From the NCBI RefSeq assembly GCF_003289955.1, contig NZ_QLZR01000003.1, positions 310,001-374,000 on the forward strand: a stretch of 64,000 nt of DNA, given 5' to 3'. This document shows positions 8,581-17,240 of this stretch, one piece after another (position 1 is the first letter of the stretch; the number at the start of each line of letters is the position of its first letter). Made by a program: the position numbers and the translations under genes. The notes beneath the pieces are model-generated. The model did no database searches. It saw only the letters and a list, made by a program, of their open reading frames with translations, and was not told where the DNA came from. The stretch comes from Planococcus halotolerans (GTDB lineage: Bacteria > Bacillota > Bacilli > Bacillales_A > Planococcaceae).

Positions 8581-8608
8581 AAGCCATCGCATATGCGGTG
8601 GCTTTTTT
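8581..8608 (+). terminator. Terminator of lipM-lipA
   Basis: AAGCCATCGCA and TGCGGTGGCTT form a strong stem with a two-base apex, followed by six T. Confidence 0.85.
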
Positions 8609-8625
8609 CTCTGGTTTTGTGCTTA

Positions 8626-8720
8626 GCACAAATAAAATCTGAGCTGCGCAAATAAATTCCACTCAGCGCAAACAAATCCGATTCTCCGCAAACAAACCCA
8701 CCCTGTTTCGTAAAAACAGG
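8626..8720. repeat. Array of GSGCAAAYAAA boxes at exact 20-bp spacing plus trailing hairpin
   Basis: Boxes begin at 8626 (GCACAAATAAA), 8646 (GCGCAAATAAA), 8666 (GCGCAAACAAA) and 8686 (CCGCAAACAAA), exactly 20 bp apart, with variable 9-bp spacers. A hairpin CCTGTTTcgtAAAAACAGG follows at 8702-8720. A two-box relative with a similar hairpin lies at 41559-41625. It sits between convergent genes; function unknown. Confidence 0.85.
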
Positions 8721-8768
8721 AGAGAATAGCCTCTAGTCGTCCATAAAAGAAGAAAAAATTCAACACCT

Positions 8769-8804
8769 ATAGTAAAGGTCACCATATTCGGTGACCTTTA
8801 CTAT
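8769..8804. terminator. Bidirectional terminator
   Basis: A perfect 15-bp stem (ATAGTAAAGGTCACC with its complement) and a 6-base loop stand just downstream of the minus-strand DUF2975 gene. Confidence 0.85.
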
Positions 8805-8823
8805 TTTCCGCTTAATTTTACCG

Positions 8824-9309
8824 TTAAACCGTTAAGTCGTTTTCGGATTTTATCCGTATGGCGTCCTGCAATAGTTTCTGGAGCACTGCAGCAAAGACTG
8901 CGACGACCAGCGAGGCGAAAATGATGAACAAGCCCATAACGATTGCCGGCGCGTCATCTGCCATAGTCAGCATATAAAGGAAAGGCATCTCAAGCAGATA
9001 GACAATGATGATGGCAATTGCACAACGCTTGATGTTTTGGATTGCCTTTACCGAAAGGGTGGAAAATGCCTGATTGCGATCAATATACCCAAGGAGTTTC
9101 AGAGATTGATACAGCGCAATGAAGAATGGAATCATTCCGATATACATGCCGATCAACAGCGGATATTGCAGGTTTTCAAGTTCCGGCAGAGCCCAGTACG
9201 GCGAATTGGGATCGAATCTGGACAAGCCGTAGATGCACACTGCGAGCACGGGAAGACCGATGAGAAAGACAGCGGCTTTTAAGACAGCGGTTGAACTTCG
9301 TTTCATCAT
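8824..9309 (-). CDS. DUF2975-type membrane protein
   Basis: About 161 residues with four hydrophobic segments (roughly 12-30, 50-70, 95-115, 125-148). The layout, with YQSLKLLGYIDRNQAFSTLSVKAIQNIKRCA between TM2 and TM3, matches DUF2975 proteins. These are usually paired with a small YozG-type Xre regulator; none is present here, because a terminator follows the stop directly. Role unknown. GAGGTG precedes tandem ATGs at 9309 and 9306; GTG 9315 is also in frame. Confidence 0.75.
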   Translation of the reverse strand: MMKRSSTAVLKAAVFLIGLPVLAVCIYGLSRFDPNSPYWALPELENLQYPLLIGMYIGMIPFFIALYQSLKLLGYIDRNQAFSTLSVKAIQNIKRCAIAIIIVYLLEMPFLYMLTMADDAPAIVMGLFIIFASLVVAVFAAVLQKLLQDAIRIKSENDLTV

Positions 9310-9420
9310 AAGCACCTCATTAAATAATATTGTTAATGAGATAATACACCATTATTTATTGAATATCAATAAATAATTATCTTAATTTAATGTTTAATTA
9401 TTGTTCAGCTAGTCATATAC

Positions 9421-9927
9421 TTATAGGTATTTTTGCAGCCCCTTATAAATATCCACGATTTCATCCTGTTTAATCCGCACGAGCCCACTCGACGATGGCG
9501 CAACAAATTCAGCGATTCCCGGGATGATCGGCTCGACCTGTTCTCCCCATGGGACCACTCGCTTTTTGCTGTATTGCTGGTATACACCTTTACCGACAAA
9601 GCAGACGGCTGCCGGCTGATAACGCTGAATCTTTTTCTTCAGTTTTTCTGCCCCGATCCGATATTCCTCCTTAGAAATCTCGGCTGCTTCTTTGGTCGGG
9701 CGGGCTACGATATTCGTCAAGCCGAGGCCGAGCTCCAGCAGCTTGCTGTTTTCATCAGGACGGAACTTCCGAGGCGTCACTCCTGCCTGATGGAGGATCT
9801 TCCAGAAACGGTTATTTGGATTCGCGTAATGATATCCAGTTTCGGACGAGCGGATACTGGGATTGAAGCCGACAAATAATATCTTCAAACCGGGTTGTAT
9901 GTAATCGGGAATCGGTTCTAAATGCAA
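9421..9927 (-). CDS. mug: Mismatch-specific uracil/thymine-DNA glycosylase
   Basis: About 168 residues. The Mug/TDG signature is plain: LFVGFNPSIRSSETGYHYANPNNRFWK near residues 17-43, then GLGLTNIVARPTK and the late motif VAPSSSGL. Mug excises uracil and related lesions opposite G. The frame runs up to 10002, but the only convincing ribosome-binding site (AAGGAGGAG, 9932-9940) precedes TTG 9927, so a TTG start is called. Monocistronic. Confidence 0.87.
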   Translation of the reverse strand: MHLEPIPDYIQPGLKILFVGFNPSIRSSETGYHYANPNNRFWKILHQAGVTPRKFRPDENSKLLELGLGLTNIVARPTKEAAEISKEEYRIGAEKLKKKIQRYQPAAVCFVGKGVYQQYSKKRVVPWGEQVEPIIPGIAEFVAPSSSGLVRIKQDEIVDIYKGLQKYL

Positions 9928-10053
9928 TACGAACTCCTCCTTTAGTTGTTTGGGCGTGTATTTATCATACCCGATTTGAACAAAGCAATAGTATATGAAC
10001 AAGTAGACAAGCTCGAAGAAGAGAAAATGGACGAATACAAAAATTGATCAAAG

Positions 10054-10094
10054 AAAGCCAGCCACCCGGAGAAATCCAGGAGGCTGGCTTTTAC
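10054..10094. terminator. Terminator after the VOC gene
   Basis: AAAGCCAGCC pairs with GGCTGGCTTT, with an inner CC/GG, around an 18-base loop. It ends the minus-strand SRPBCC-VOC pair. Confidence 0.7.
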
Positions 10095-10100
10095 TTATTA

Positions 10101-10541
10101 TTACTTTTCTGTTTCCGGATCTACTGATATCTGCCACTCAATGCCGAAGCGGTCGATTAAATTGCCGTAAAGAGGACTCCAGAATGTCTCCTGCAAATCC
10201 ATGCTGACCATGCCGCCTTCTGCGAGCTTTCCAAAAATGATGCTTGCTTCTTCCTGGTCATCGAGCGTCAAAGTAAGCGATACATTATTTCCTTTTCGAT
10301 AAGATATCCCCATACCGGGCGGCACATCCGAGATCATCAGATAATCACCGTTCTTCAAAACAATTTGGGCATTCATGACCATATCTTTCGCTTCTTCCGG
10401 TATGCCCTCCATGTCGTCGCCATTTGCATCGCCGTAAGTCATCAGCCCAATCAAATCACCATTTAGAACGTCAGTATAGAAGTGGGCAGCTTCCTGACCT
10501 TGTCCATCAAAATTCAAATAAGGAAATATTTTTGTAATCAT
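10101..10541 (-). CDS. VOC family protein (PhnB-like)
   Basis: 146 residues. PYLNFDGQGQEAAHFYTDVLNG at the N-terminus and LIDRFGIEWQIS at the C-terminus are typical of PhnB-type VOC proteins, sometimes labelled 3-demethylubiquinone methyltransferase-like, a name that does not imply that activity. Substrate unknown. Its ATG overlaps the stop of the upstream SRPBCC gene by 4 bases, so the two are translationally coupled, a pairing I regard as common for these two families. Confidence 0.85.
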   Translation of the reverse strand: MITKIFPYLNFDGQGQEAAHFYTDVLNGDLIGLMTYGDANGDDMEGIPEEAKDMVMNAQIVLKNGDYLMISDVPPGMGISYRKGNNVSLTLTLDDQEEASIIFGKLAEGGMVSMDLQETFWSPLYGNLIDRFGIEWQISVDPETEK

Positions 10542-11056
10542 GATTGACCTTCTTCCTTGTTTTTTTGCAGGTCATTCAAATATTCTGCCAGTCTGTCATA
10601 AGTTTCCGACATTCCTTCAACTGCCTGCATATCGATGATTTTCTGCAACTCTTCTTCAGATTCGAAGCGTGTGCGGGAAGTTAGTTTTGTTTGATTGCTT
10701 TCTTCAGAAAAATCCAATTGAACCAGCATTTTCGGCATGCCGGACAGCTCATTGCCGTATTGATCGGCAAATGCATCTTCATAAACCAGCCGCTCAGTGG
10801 GAACCACCTCCTGATAGGTCGCTTTGCCCCAGGATTCCTGTCCGTCTTCTGAAGAGCGCATGCAATAATGCCAAATACCATTCGGTTCGACAGCCATTTC
10901 GTAGCTATGAGTTTCCCACCCGGTTGGTCCCCACCAGCGATTAATGCGGTCGGGGCTGACATGTGCCTCGTATACAAGCTCTTTCGGTGCTTCAAAAATA
11001 CGTTCCATAATCAGTTCGCGTCCTTCTGTGCGGGTTCGGGTACCTTTCGTAGACAT
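10538..11056 (-). CDS. SRPBCC / AHSA1-like domain protein
   Basis: 172 residues. IMERIFEAPKELVYEAHVSPDRINRWWGP and the later YDRLAEYLNDL match AHSA1-like (activator of Hsp90 ATPase homologue) START-fold proteins, which bind hydrophobic ligands in a deep cavity. No catalytic residue can be assigned. AAGGAGGA lies upstream of the ATG. First gene of a two-gene operon with the VOC protein. Confidence 0.85.
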   Translation of the reverse strand: MSTKGTRTRTEGRELIMERIFEAPKELVYEAHVSPDRINRWWGPTGWETHSYEMAVEPNGIWHYCMRSSEDGQESWGKATYQEVVPTERLVYEDAFADQYGNELSGMPKMLVQLDFSEESNQTKLTSRTRFESEEELQKIIDMQAVEGMSETYDRLAEYLNDLQKNKEEGQS

Positions 11057-11201
11057 TGGAAAATCCTCCTTCTGCCTTAGATGACCGATCGCTTTCGGCA
11101 GCCTCCTTTCTTAAGGATTGACCGGTTTGTCACTTACAGTATAGCTATTATTCATTGAAAATAAAACGAAAATTCAGTTCTTTTTCAACTCGCATTATTA
11201 A

Positions 11202-13127
11202 TTACAGATTATCGATTTTTACCGGTTCAATGTCATCGGCGGGCTCGAATCCAAATATTTGACTGTAGAAATAGAACTCTCCGTCGATGGAGCGTTTAAT
11301 GTTCTCCGCTTTTCGGAAACCATGCCCTTCACCTTCGAATTCCAGATAAGCGACCGGCAGCCCTTTTTCGCGGAGCGCCTCAACCATCGGCACTGCCTGG
11401 TTCGGCGGAACCACTTTATCATCAAGCCCTTGAAAGAAAATAACGGGACAGGACAGGCGGTTGGTGAAATTGATCGGTGATCGTTCGTAATAAACGTGCT
11501 TTTCTTCTGGATAAGGGGCGATGAGTCCATGAAGATAATGGGACTCGAATTTATGCGTTTCGAGAACAAAACTTTCCAGTTCGCTCAAGCCGAAATGGCT
11601 TGCGCCTGCATGATAAATATCCGTAAAGACAAGAGAGGCGAGCGTCGTATAACCGCCAGCCGATCCGCCGGCAATGGCGATGCGGCTGCTGTCGACTTCA
11701 CCGCTGTCGATGAGGTAACGGACTGCGTTTGCGCAATCCTCAACATCAACGATGCCCCACTGGCCCCTCAGGCGTTCCCGGTATTCACGCCCATAACCAG
11801 TGGAACCGCCGTAATTCACATCGACCACTGCAAATCCGCGGCTTGTCCAATACTGCTTTACCAGATTGAGCGCTGAAGAAGTGGCGCCAACCGGTCCACC
11901 GTGCGCATGTACGAGCAACGGCGGTTTTTCACCTCTAGGAGCGGCAAAGTCAGGATTGTTCGGCGCATAGTAGAGTGCATGCGCTGTTTTATGGTTCGCT
12001 GTAGGGAACTCGATCGCTTCCGGCAGCGATAAATAATCACTATCGAGCGATGTTTCTGAGGAGACTCTCACGTCTTCAATTTTCTTTGAATCCGCATCCA
12101 TTAGGGCAATCCGCGGAAATTCCGTCGGCGACGCTGTGATGAAGGCAACACGGTTTCCATTGGATTGAAGAGATGAAAATGAAGTGAAGCGATTTGTTAT
12201 GGGATTCAGCCGTCCATTCCAGACATCCACGCTTGCAAGCTGCCTCATGCCATGCTGTGAATAGGAAGCGATGATGGTGTTTTCATCGATAAAGCAATAA
12301 TCCGATTTCCCCAGCACTGAACTATGCGATCCGAATTCTGCTTTGACTGGACAGACTTCTTCTTTTCGGCTGCCGTAACAGCGCATCAAATTCCACCAAT
12401 TGGTGTGGTCGGAGAGGAAATAGAGTGTGCCTTCAGGCGACCATAAGGGTTGGACAATCGAGACACCGGAACCGCCGGTTAATTTCCGGTTATTGAATAG
12501 CGTGCCATCTTCATTGATATCAGCCACCCATAATTCCGATTCATCCCACGGCATATGCGGATGATTCCAAGTCACATAAGCCAAATGCTTGGCATCAGGA
12601 CTGACCCGTGGATTCGAGTAGAAATCATTACCTGAAACAACAATCTTTTCAGCACTGCCGTCAGCATTCATCACGACGATGGTTGTTTCAGGCGTGAGCG
12701 AGGATTCAGTATGGTCTTCGCGAATCCAGTAAAGGCGCTGATTCAGGCGATCGATTCCTGCATCAGCATAGCGGTTATTTGAGTCGGCAGTAATCGGTTT
12801 CGGGTGGTTTTCACCGGCTTTCATGTATAAAAGGTTATCTTCAAAATTAGAAAAATAGAGGCGTTCCCCAAAGACTGTGAAAGGCGCGCCGCCATATTCA
12901 TGAACTCGGGTCCGGACATTAAAGGGAGCGGGTGTCTGTTCGGACGGAGCATTATCCAATGTCATTTTCATAACCCGACTGCGGCCGCCTTCGGAAGGAA
13001 GACGCTCCAGCCAATAAAGATCATCCCCTTCGTACACGACTCCTTCAAAAGCTACTGTGTCCTTCAATATCAATTCACTGGTAATCGGCGACTTCCAGTT
13101 GCCGTATGGCATTATTTTTCTCTCCAT
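11202..13127 (-). CDS. S9 family serine peptidase (prolyl oligopeptidase type)
   Basis: About 641 residues: a beta-propeller (roughly 1-380) and an alpha/beta-hydrolase domain. The catalytic triad shows as GGSAGGY (nucleophile Ser), GLDDKVVP (Asp) and GEGHGF (His). There is no signal peptide, so it should be a cytoplasmic peptidase cutting short peptides. TTG 13148 is in frame, but AGGAGG 9 bases before ATG 13127 (MERKIMPYG) decides the start. Monocistronic; no clear terminator was seen after it. Confidence 0.9.
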   Translation of the reverse strand: MERKIMPYGNWKSPITSELILKDTVAFEGVVYEGDDLYWLERLPSEGGRSRVMKMTLDNAPSEQTPAPFNVRTRVHEYGGAPFTVFGERLYFSNFEDNLLYMKAGENHPKPITADSNNRYADAGIDRLNQRLYWIREDHTESSLTPETTIVVMNADGSAEKIVVSGNDFYSNPRVSPDAKHLAYVTWNHPHMPWDESELWVADINEDGTLFNNRKLTGGSGVSIVQPLWSPEGTLYFLSDHTNWWNLMRCYGSRKEEVCPVKAEFGSHSSVLGKSDYCFIDENTIIASYSQHGMRQLASVDVWNGRLNPITNRFTSFSSLQSNGNRVAFITASPTEFPRIALMDADSKKIEDVRVSSETSLDSDYLSLPEAIEFPTANHKTAHALYYAPNNPDFAAPRGEKPPLLVHAHGGPVGATSSALNLVKQYWTSRGFAVVDVNYGGSTGYGREYRERLRGQWGIVDVEDCANAVRYLIDSGEVDSSRIAIAGGSAGGYTTLASLVFTDIYHAGASHFGLSELESFVLETHKFESHYLHGLIAPYPEEKHVYYERSPINFTNRLSCPVIFFQGLDDKVVPPNQAVPMVEALREKGLPVAYLEFEGEGHGFRKAENIKRSIDGEFYFYSQIFGFEPADDIEPVKIDNL

Positions 13128-13271
13128 CAGAAAACGCCTCCTATTCAACTTGAGTATATTTAGTTTAACAGGAGAAGAGTTGGAATTGTTGGATAATTTA
13201 GGGGCTGGAAAAGACTTTTATATTAAATCGAAAAAGTTTGTGAAATAAATGGGAATTAATATGAGTAAAAG

Positions 13272-13300
13272 CATACACTCTGTATCTTGTTTAGTATAAT
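13272..13300 (+). promoter_or_regulatory. Candidate promoter for the small membrane-protein gene
   Basis: A perfect TATAAT at 13295-13300 lies 17 bases after a weak -35 (CATACA). Confidence 0.45.
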
Positions 13301-13345
13301 AGACTCATTAAATATTTTATGAATAATAACAGGGAGATGAAGGGA

Positions 13346-13546
13346 ATGGATTTTTCTTCAATTTTGTTTGAAAGTATGATGGATGGTTTCTTGCCGATTT
13401 TAACAACTTACATATTGCCGATTGGTCTCTGGATGCTTGTCCCTGCCATGATATTAAGGCTGATTTTCAAAAGTCAATTGTCTTTCCAGGTTGGTGCATT
13501 AATCGGCCTGGCTCTCTGCTTCTTTATCGGCCCATTTTCTACATGA
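13346..13546 (+). CDS. Small two-TM membrane protein
   Basis: About 66 residues, nearly all in two hydrophobic helices (about 14-36 and 45-62), with no family I recognise. GGGAG sits 9 bases before ATG 13346; ATG 13319 and 13337 are in frame but badly spaced. A TATAAT-bearing promoter lies upstream and a strong terminator downstream, which supports a real short gene. Confidence 0.6.
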   Translation: MDFSSILFESMMDGFLPILTTYILPIGLWMLVPAMILRLIFKSQLSFQVGALIGLALCFFIGPFST

Positions 13547-13553
13547 AACAAAA

Positions 13554-13592
13554 AAGCATGCTCCCAAGTCGTTACAGGAAGCATGCTTAAAA
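13554..13592. terminator. Bidirectional terminator
   Basis: AAGCATGCT pairs with AGCATGCTT across a 17-base loop with A and T runs outside, between two convergent short genes. Confidence 0.75.
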
Positions 13593-13600
13593 ATTTGCTC

Positions 13601-13810
13601 TTAATACCTTTTGCTGTATTTTCTCTGGAAATCTTCTTCAGAAGAAAGAAGATAGATGATGCCTTCGATAACACCAATCACCGCAGGTATTCCTGTCCAA
13701 AAGAAAAGAAGGTAGATTAGCCCGGTGCCCGGTTTGCCCAAGTAAAATTTATGGGCGCCGAAGTCTCCCAGGAAAATGGCGAGCAAGGCAGCAGCTAATT
13801 TATTTTTCAT
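13601..13810 (-). CDS. TM2 domain protein
   Basis: About 69 residues with the TM2 pattern: KNKLAAALLAIFLGDFGAHKFYLGKPGTGLIYLLF, a polar GDFGAHKFYLGK turn between two membrane helices. Function of bacterial TM2 proteins is unknown. AAAGG lies 9 bases before ATG 13810, preferred over ATG 13819. Confidence 0.85.
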   Translation of the reverse strand: MKNKLAAALLAIFLGDFGAHKFYLGKPGTGLIYLLFFWTGIPAVIGVIEGIIYLLSSEEDFQRKYSKRY

Positions 13811-13925
13811 GCCGATCATCCTTTCTGCATATATGAATGTTTTCCCGAATTATTGAAAGTTAATCTGCACAACAATGAAATTTCCGCTTTTTATTTATTC
13901 ACACCATCCAGGAGGAAACAATGCA

Positions 13926-14435
13926 ATGCATTTCAATAAAACAATCAGCTTTATTCGTGAAGCTGCAGAATCCACTAAAATCATTCATCGGACAGCAGTC
14001 CGCGCAATTATAATAGAAGAAGAAAAGATTTTGATGGTCCGTTCCCGGCTGGGCTATTACAAATTGCCTGGCGGCGGAGTGGAAAAAGGGGAGAGCCTCA
14101 CAGAAGCTTTAGTCAGAGAAGTGGCTGAGGAGACGGGTTATATTAATTGTGGCATAAAAGAGGAGCTTGGAATCGTTTCAGAGCATCGCCTTGACCATAA
14201 ATCGCCAGAATCACATTTCCATATGGTTTCCCGTCATTTTCTATGTGAGTTGGACAATAAAGAAACGGCTGGCCAGTCGCTTATTGGTTATGAACTGGAA
14301 GAAGGATACCAGCCTGTCTGGGTTCCGATTCAGGAAGTGATCGATGCTAACAATCTGGTTTTTAAAGAAAATAAAACCCGAGTTTTCATTCTGCGTGAAA
14401 ATTTCGTGTTGGAATGGTTAAGGGAAAACTTATAG
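13926..14435 (+). CDS. Nudix hydrolase
   Basis: About 169 residues. The Nudix box is complete: GGGVEKGESLTEALVREVAEETGY, with REVAEE holding the metal-binding glutamates. It cleaves a nucleoside diphosphate linked to an unknown group. An earlier in-frame ATG (13875) exists, but AGGAGG at 13910-13915 fits ATG 13926 (10 bases). Monocistronic with its own terminator. Confidence 0.88.
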   Translation: MHFNKTISFIREAAESTKIIHRTAVRAIIIEEEKILMVRSRLGYYKLPGGGVEKGESLTEALVREVAEETGYINCGIKEELGIVSEHRLDHKSPESHFHMVSRHFLCELDNKETAGQSLIGYELEEGYQPVWVPIQEVIDANNLVFKENKTRVFILRENFVLEWLRENL

Positions 14436-14438
14436 CAG

Positions 14439-14478
14439 AAAAGCGTATGCCTTAGAATGAAAGGCTGCGCTTTTTTTT
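14439..14478 (+). terminator. Terminator of the Nudix gene
   Basis: AAAAGCG-GCCTT pairs with AAGGC-GCGCTTTT and a run of eight T follows. Confidence 0.8.
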
Positions 14479-14633
14479 ATGCTCTTTTTTATGACTTTGC
14501 TTTTACAAAACTAAATGCATGGTAACTTCCTTTTCTTTGGAAGAATCCAGCTGGTTTGAAATGGGAATATCCGCTAAACTGGAGCATAAGAGATTGAAAC
14601 AGATGAAACGATAAAGGGAAACGGGGTATACCG

Positions 14634-15323
14634 ATGGTCAAAGTTTTAATAGTGGAAGATGATTTGACGATTGCAGAAGTGCTACAAAAAGAGCTGGTGA
14701 AATGGAATCTGGAAGCGGCTGTTGTGGAAGATTTCAATCACGTTATGGAAGTTTTCGCAGCCGAAGCACCGCAGCTGGTGTTACTGGACATATCTTTGCC
14801 GGCTTACAATGGTTATTATTGGTGTCAGGAAATCCGCAAAGTTTCACAGGTGCCGATCATTTTCATTTCTTCCCGCAGTGAAAATATGGACATTGTCATG
14901 GGCATTCAGATGGGAGCTGATGATTTTATCCCAAAACCTTTCGATTTGACGGTGGCAGTGGCGAAAATCCAGGCGCTGCTCAGAAGGACTTATGATTTCA
15001 ATGAATCCGATAACTACCAGAACTTCAACCGGACTGTGCTGAAACCAGGAGAATCCAAGCTTTATTATGCGGAGCAGGAAGTGGATTTGACTCGTACGGA
15101 GCTGAAAATCCTGGAGCAGCTGTTTATGCAAAAAGGTGAATATGTCATGAGGGAAGATATGATGGTCAAGCTGTGGGAAGATGAATCGTTTATCGATGAC
15201 AACACGCTGGCAGTCAATATGGCAAGGCTGCGGAAAAAACTGGCGGGGGTCGGCCTGCCTGATTTCATCCTGACGAAAAAAGGGATCGGCTACGCCTTGA
15301 ACAAGGAATCAGCGAATGGCTGA
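14634..15323 (+). CDS. OmpR-family response regulator (BceR-like)
   Basis: 229 residues. Receiver domain with the acidic pair ED (8-10), phospho-acceptor Asp52 in LLDISLP and Lys in PKPFD near 101; the winged-helix domain ends in the typical LTKKGIGYAL. With the following kinase and ABC genes it forms a BceRSAB-like module, in which the regulator turns on the transporter when a cell-wall-active peptide is sensed. The kinase ATG overlaps its 3' end by 8 bases. Confidence 0.92.
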   Translation: MVKVLIVEDDLTIAEVLQKELVKWNLEAAVVEDFNHVMEVFAAEAPQLVLLDISLPAYNGYYWCQEIRKVSQVPIIFISSRSENMDIVMGIQMGADDFIPKPFDLTVAVAKIQALLRRTYDFNESDNYQNFNRTVLKPGESKLYYAEQEVDLTRTELKILEQLFMQKGEYVMREDMMVKLWEDESFIDDNTLAVNMARLRKKLAGVGLPDFILTKKGIGYALNKESANG

Positions 15324-16332
15324 TAACACTAAGACTGGCGTATTCAAGTTGTTTCTTTTGTCTGTCCGGCAACAGGTTTTCATCTTTATCGGCATGGCTT
15401 TGATATTTGCTGTCATCTTCGTACTCGGCAGCCTTCCTTTGACACTTTATCTCTATAGTATGGAACTGGCCCTGTTTTTTTTATTCATTTATCTGGTTAC
15501 CCAGTATTTCAGGTACAGAAAAAGATACGAAGCAATTATTCAGGTGGGAGAAGCCCATTCCATTAAAGATGAGAATATCGCTGCTGGAACAGATCCGGCG
15601 GACCAGCTGTATCTGGAGAAAATAGAGGAGCTGCAGCAGGGTATAAGAGAGATGAACAATCTTCATGCTGAACGGCAGGCGGATCAGCTCGATTATTTCA
15701 CGCTTTGGCTGCATCAGATCAAAACGCCGCTTTCTGCCATCAGCTTATTGAATCAGAGCAATGCAACACCTGAATCCAAGAAAATTTCACAGGAAATTGT
15801 GCGCCTGGAAGACTATACACACATGGCGCTGAATTACGTAAAACTCGAAGAGACCGGGTCGGACATGGATTTGTCCCAAGTGGATCTGGATTCGGTTATT
15901 AAAAGGGCTGTAAAGAAATATTCGATTCTTTTCATCTATAAAGGCATCAAACTCAATTATCAGCCGCTGAACACGACGGTTTTATCCGACGGACAGTGGC
16001 TGCAGACCCTCATTGAACAATTATTATCGAACAGTCTGAAATATACGGCGAGCGGCTCCATTTCCATTTACCTTGATCCAGTAAAAGAACAGACGCTCAT
16101 CATCGAAGACACGGGAGTTGGAATCCGCCCGGAGGATTTACCGAAAATTTTCAATAAGGGTTATTCCGGTTTGAACGGCCGGCTGCACGAAAAATCTACA
16201 GGGCTCGGTTTGTTTCTCAGCAGGAAGATCTGCAGGCGACTGGGGCATGAACTTACTATAAAATCCGAGCTGGAAAAAGGTACACGAGCAGAAATCAATA
16301 TGGTCAGGAAGGAATTGGCCGTTTTTGATTAA
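15316..16332 (+). CDS. Intramembrane-sensing sensor histidine kinase (BceS-like)
   Basis: 338 residues. Two membrane helices (about 18-38 and 43-63) are joined by only a few residues, so there is almost no outside loop, the hallmark of intramembrane-sensing kinases. H-box His133 (LWLHQIKTPLSA), N box EQLLSNSLKYT, G boxes DTGVGI and STGLGL are intact. BceS-type kinases sense through their partner ABC permease, here encoded downstream. Its gene is followed by a hairpin/operator region rather than running straight into the ATPase gene. Confidence 0.92.
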   Translation: MADNTKTGVFKLFLLSVRQQVFIFIGMALIFAVIFVLGSLPLTLYLYSMELALFFLFIYLVTQYFRYRKRYEAIIQVGEAHSIKDENIAAGTDPADQLYLEKIEELQQGIREMNNLHAERQADQLDYFTLWLHQIKTPLSAISLLNQSNATPESKKISQEIVRLEDYTHMALNYVKLEETGSDMDLSQVDLDSVIKRAVKKYSILFIYKGIKLNYQPLNTTVLSDGQWLQTLIEQLLSNSLKYTASGSISIYLDPVKEQTLIIEDTGVGIRPEDLPKIFNKGYSGLNGRLHEKSTGLGLFLSRKICRRLGHELTIKSELEKGTRAEINMVRKELAVFD

Positions 16333-16371
16333 CGGACACAAACTATTTTGCGAATAATGGCTGCCAATTGT

Positions 16372-16397
16372 GCAATCTTACGAAACCGTAAGATTGC
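16372..16397. promoter_or_regulatory. 10-bp inverted repeat ahead of the ABC genes: regulator operator or attenuator
   Basis: GCAATCTTAC, 6-base spacer, GTAAGATTGC is a perfect dyad. Its core TTACG-N4-CGTAA is laid out like the TnACA-N4-TGTAA operators described for BceR-type regulators, and it lies in front of the ABC operon where such an operator is expected. A short T-rich tail (GTTTCTGTTTG) also allows a weak terminator for the kinase gene. I favour operator use. Confidence 0.55.
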
Positions 16398-16472
16398 GTT
16401 TCTGTTTGTAAGGATAGGTACAGGCAGATGCGCTCGAATCCCCGTATCATGAATAGCAAGGAGGGGTTAGCA

Positions 16473-17240
16473 ATGACCTTATTGGAAATTAAAAATTTGA
16501 AGAAAATATATACAGCGCGGTTTTCAAACCAGCAGACCGAAGCACTCGCAGCGGTGAATTTCTCTGTGGAAGAAGGAGAATTTGTCTCCATCATGGGAGA
16601 ATCTGGTTCCGGAAAAACAACTCTGTTGAATATCATTTCTACACTCGACGACGCGAGTTCAGGAGAAGTCTATTTGGACGGCAACCCGTTATCAAAGATC
16701 AAAGATAAGGAAATTTCAGCGTTCCGGCGCAATACACTTGGCTTTGTATTCCAGGATTTCAACTTGCTCGATAATTTCACCATCAAAGATAATATTCTGC
16801 TTCCGCTGGTTTTGTCGAAAACACCTATTGAGGAAATGGAAAGCCGTTTGATGCCGATTGTCCGCAATCTAGGAATTGAAGCGCATATCAATAAGTTTCC
16901 TTATGAAGTATCGGGCGGGCAGAAACAGCGCGTGGCGGTAGCGCGGGCATTGATTACAAAACCGAAAATCATTCTGGCGGATGAACCGACGGGTGCATTG
17001 GATTCAAAAGCTTCGCAAAACCTGATGGAAATATTGAGAGGCATCAACGAAACAGGCCAAACGATTTTAATGGTGACCCATAGTACAAGGGCTGCCAGCT
17101 TTTCGAAACGCGTCCTGTTTATCCGTGACGGTTCGGTCTATCACGAAATTTACCGCGGCGAAGGGTCGGCTGATGAATTCATGGACCGCATTTCCGATTC
17201 GCTGAAAGTTCTGTCAAGCCGGGGTGAGCGGGATGAATAA
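16473..17240 (+). CDS. ABC transporter ATPase (BceA-like)
   Basis: About 255 residues. Walker A is GESGSGKTT (42-50), Q-loop near FVFQDFNLLDNF, signature VSGGQKQRVAVARAL and Walker B ILADEPTGALDS. This MacB/LolD-type ATPase works with an FtsX-like permease in peptide-antibiotic detoxification. An in-frame upstream ATG (16428) lacks a ribosome-binding site; AAGGAGGGG precedes ATG 16473. Its last 8 bases overlap the permease start. Confidence 0.93.
   Translation: MTLLEIKNLKKIYTARFSNQQTEALAAVNFSVEEGEFVSIMGESGSGKTTLLNIISTLDDASSGEVYLDGNPLSKIKDKEISAFRRNTLGFVFQDFNLLDNFTIKDNILLPLVLSKTPIEEMESRLMPIVRNLGIEAHINKFPYEVSGGQKQRVAVARALITKPKIILADEPTGALDSKASQNLMEILRGINETGQTILMVTHSTRAASFSKRVLFIRDGSVYHEIYRGEGSADEFMDRISDSLKVLSSRGERDE

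Noticed and set aside
9949..10050. Short plus-strand frame (LFGRVFIIPDLNKAIVYEQ...) overlapping the 5' region of mug
   Set aside because: It reads like a protein tail and a hairpin follows, but there is no ribosome-binding site and it overlaps the leader of mug. Could be a gene remnant; evidence too thin to call.
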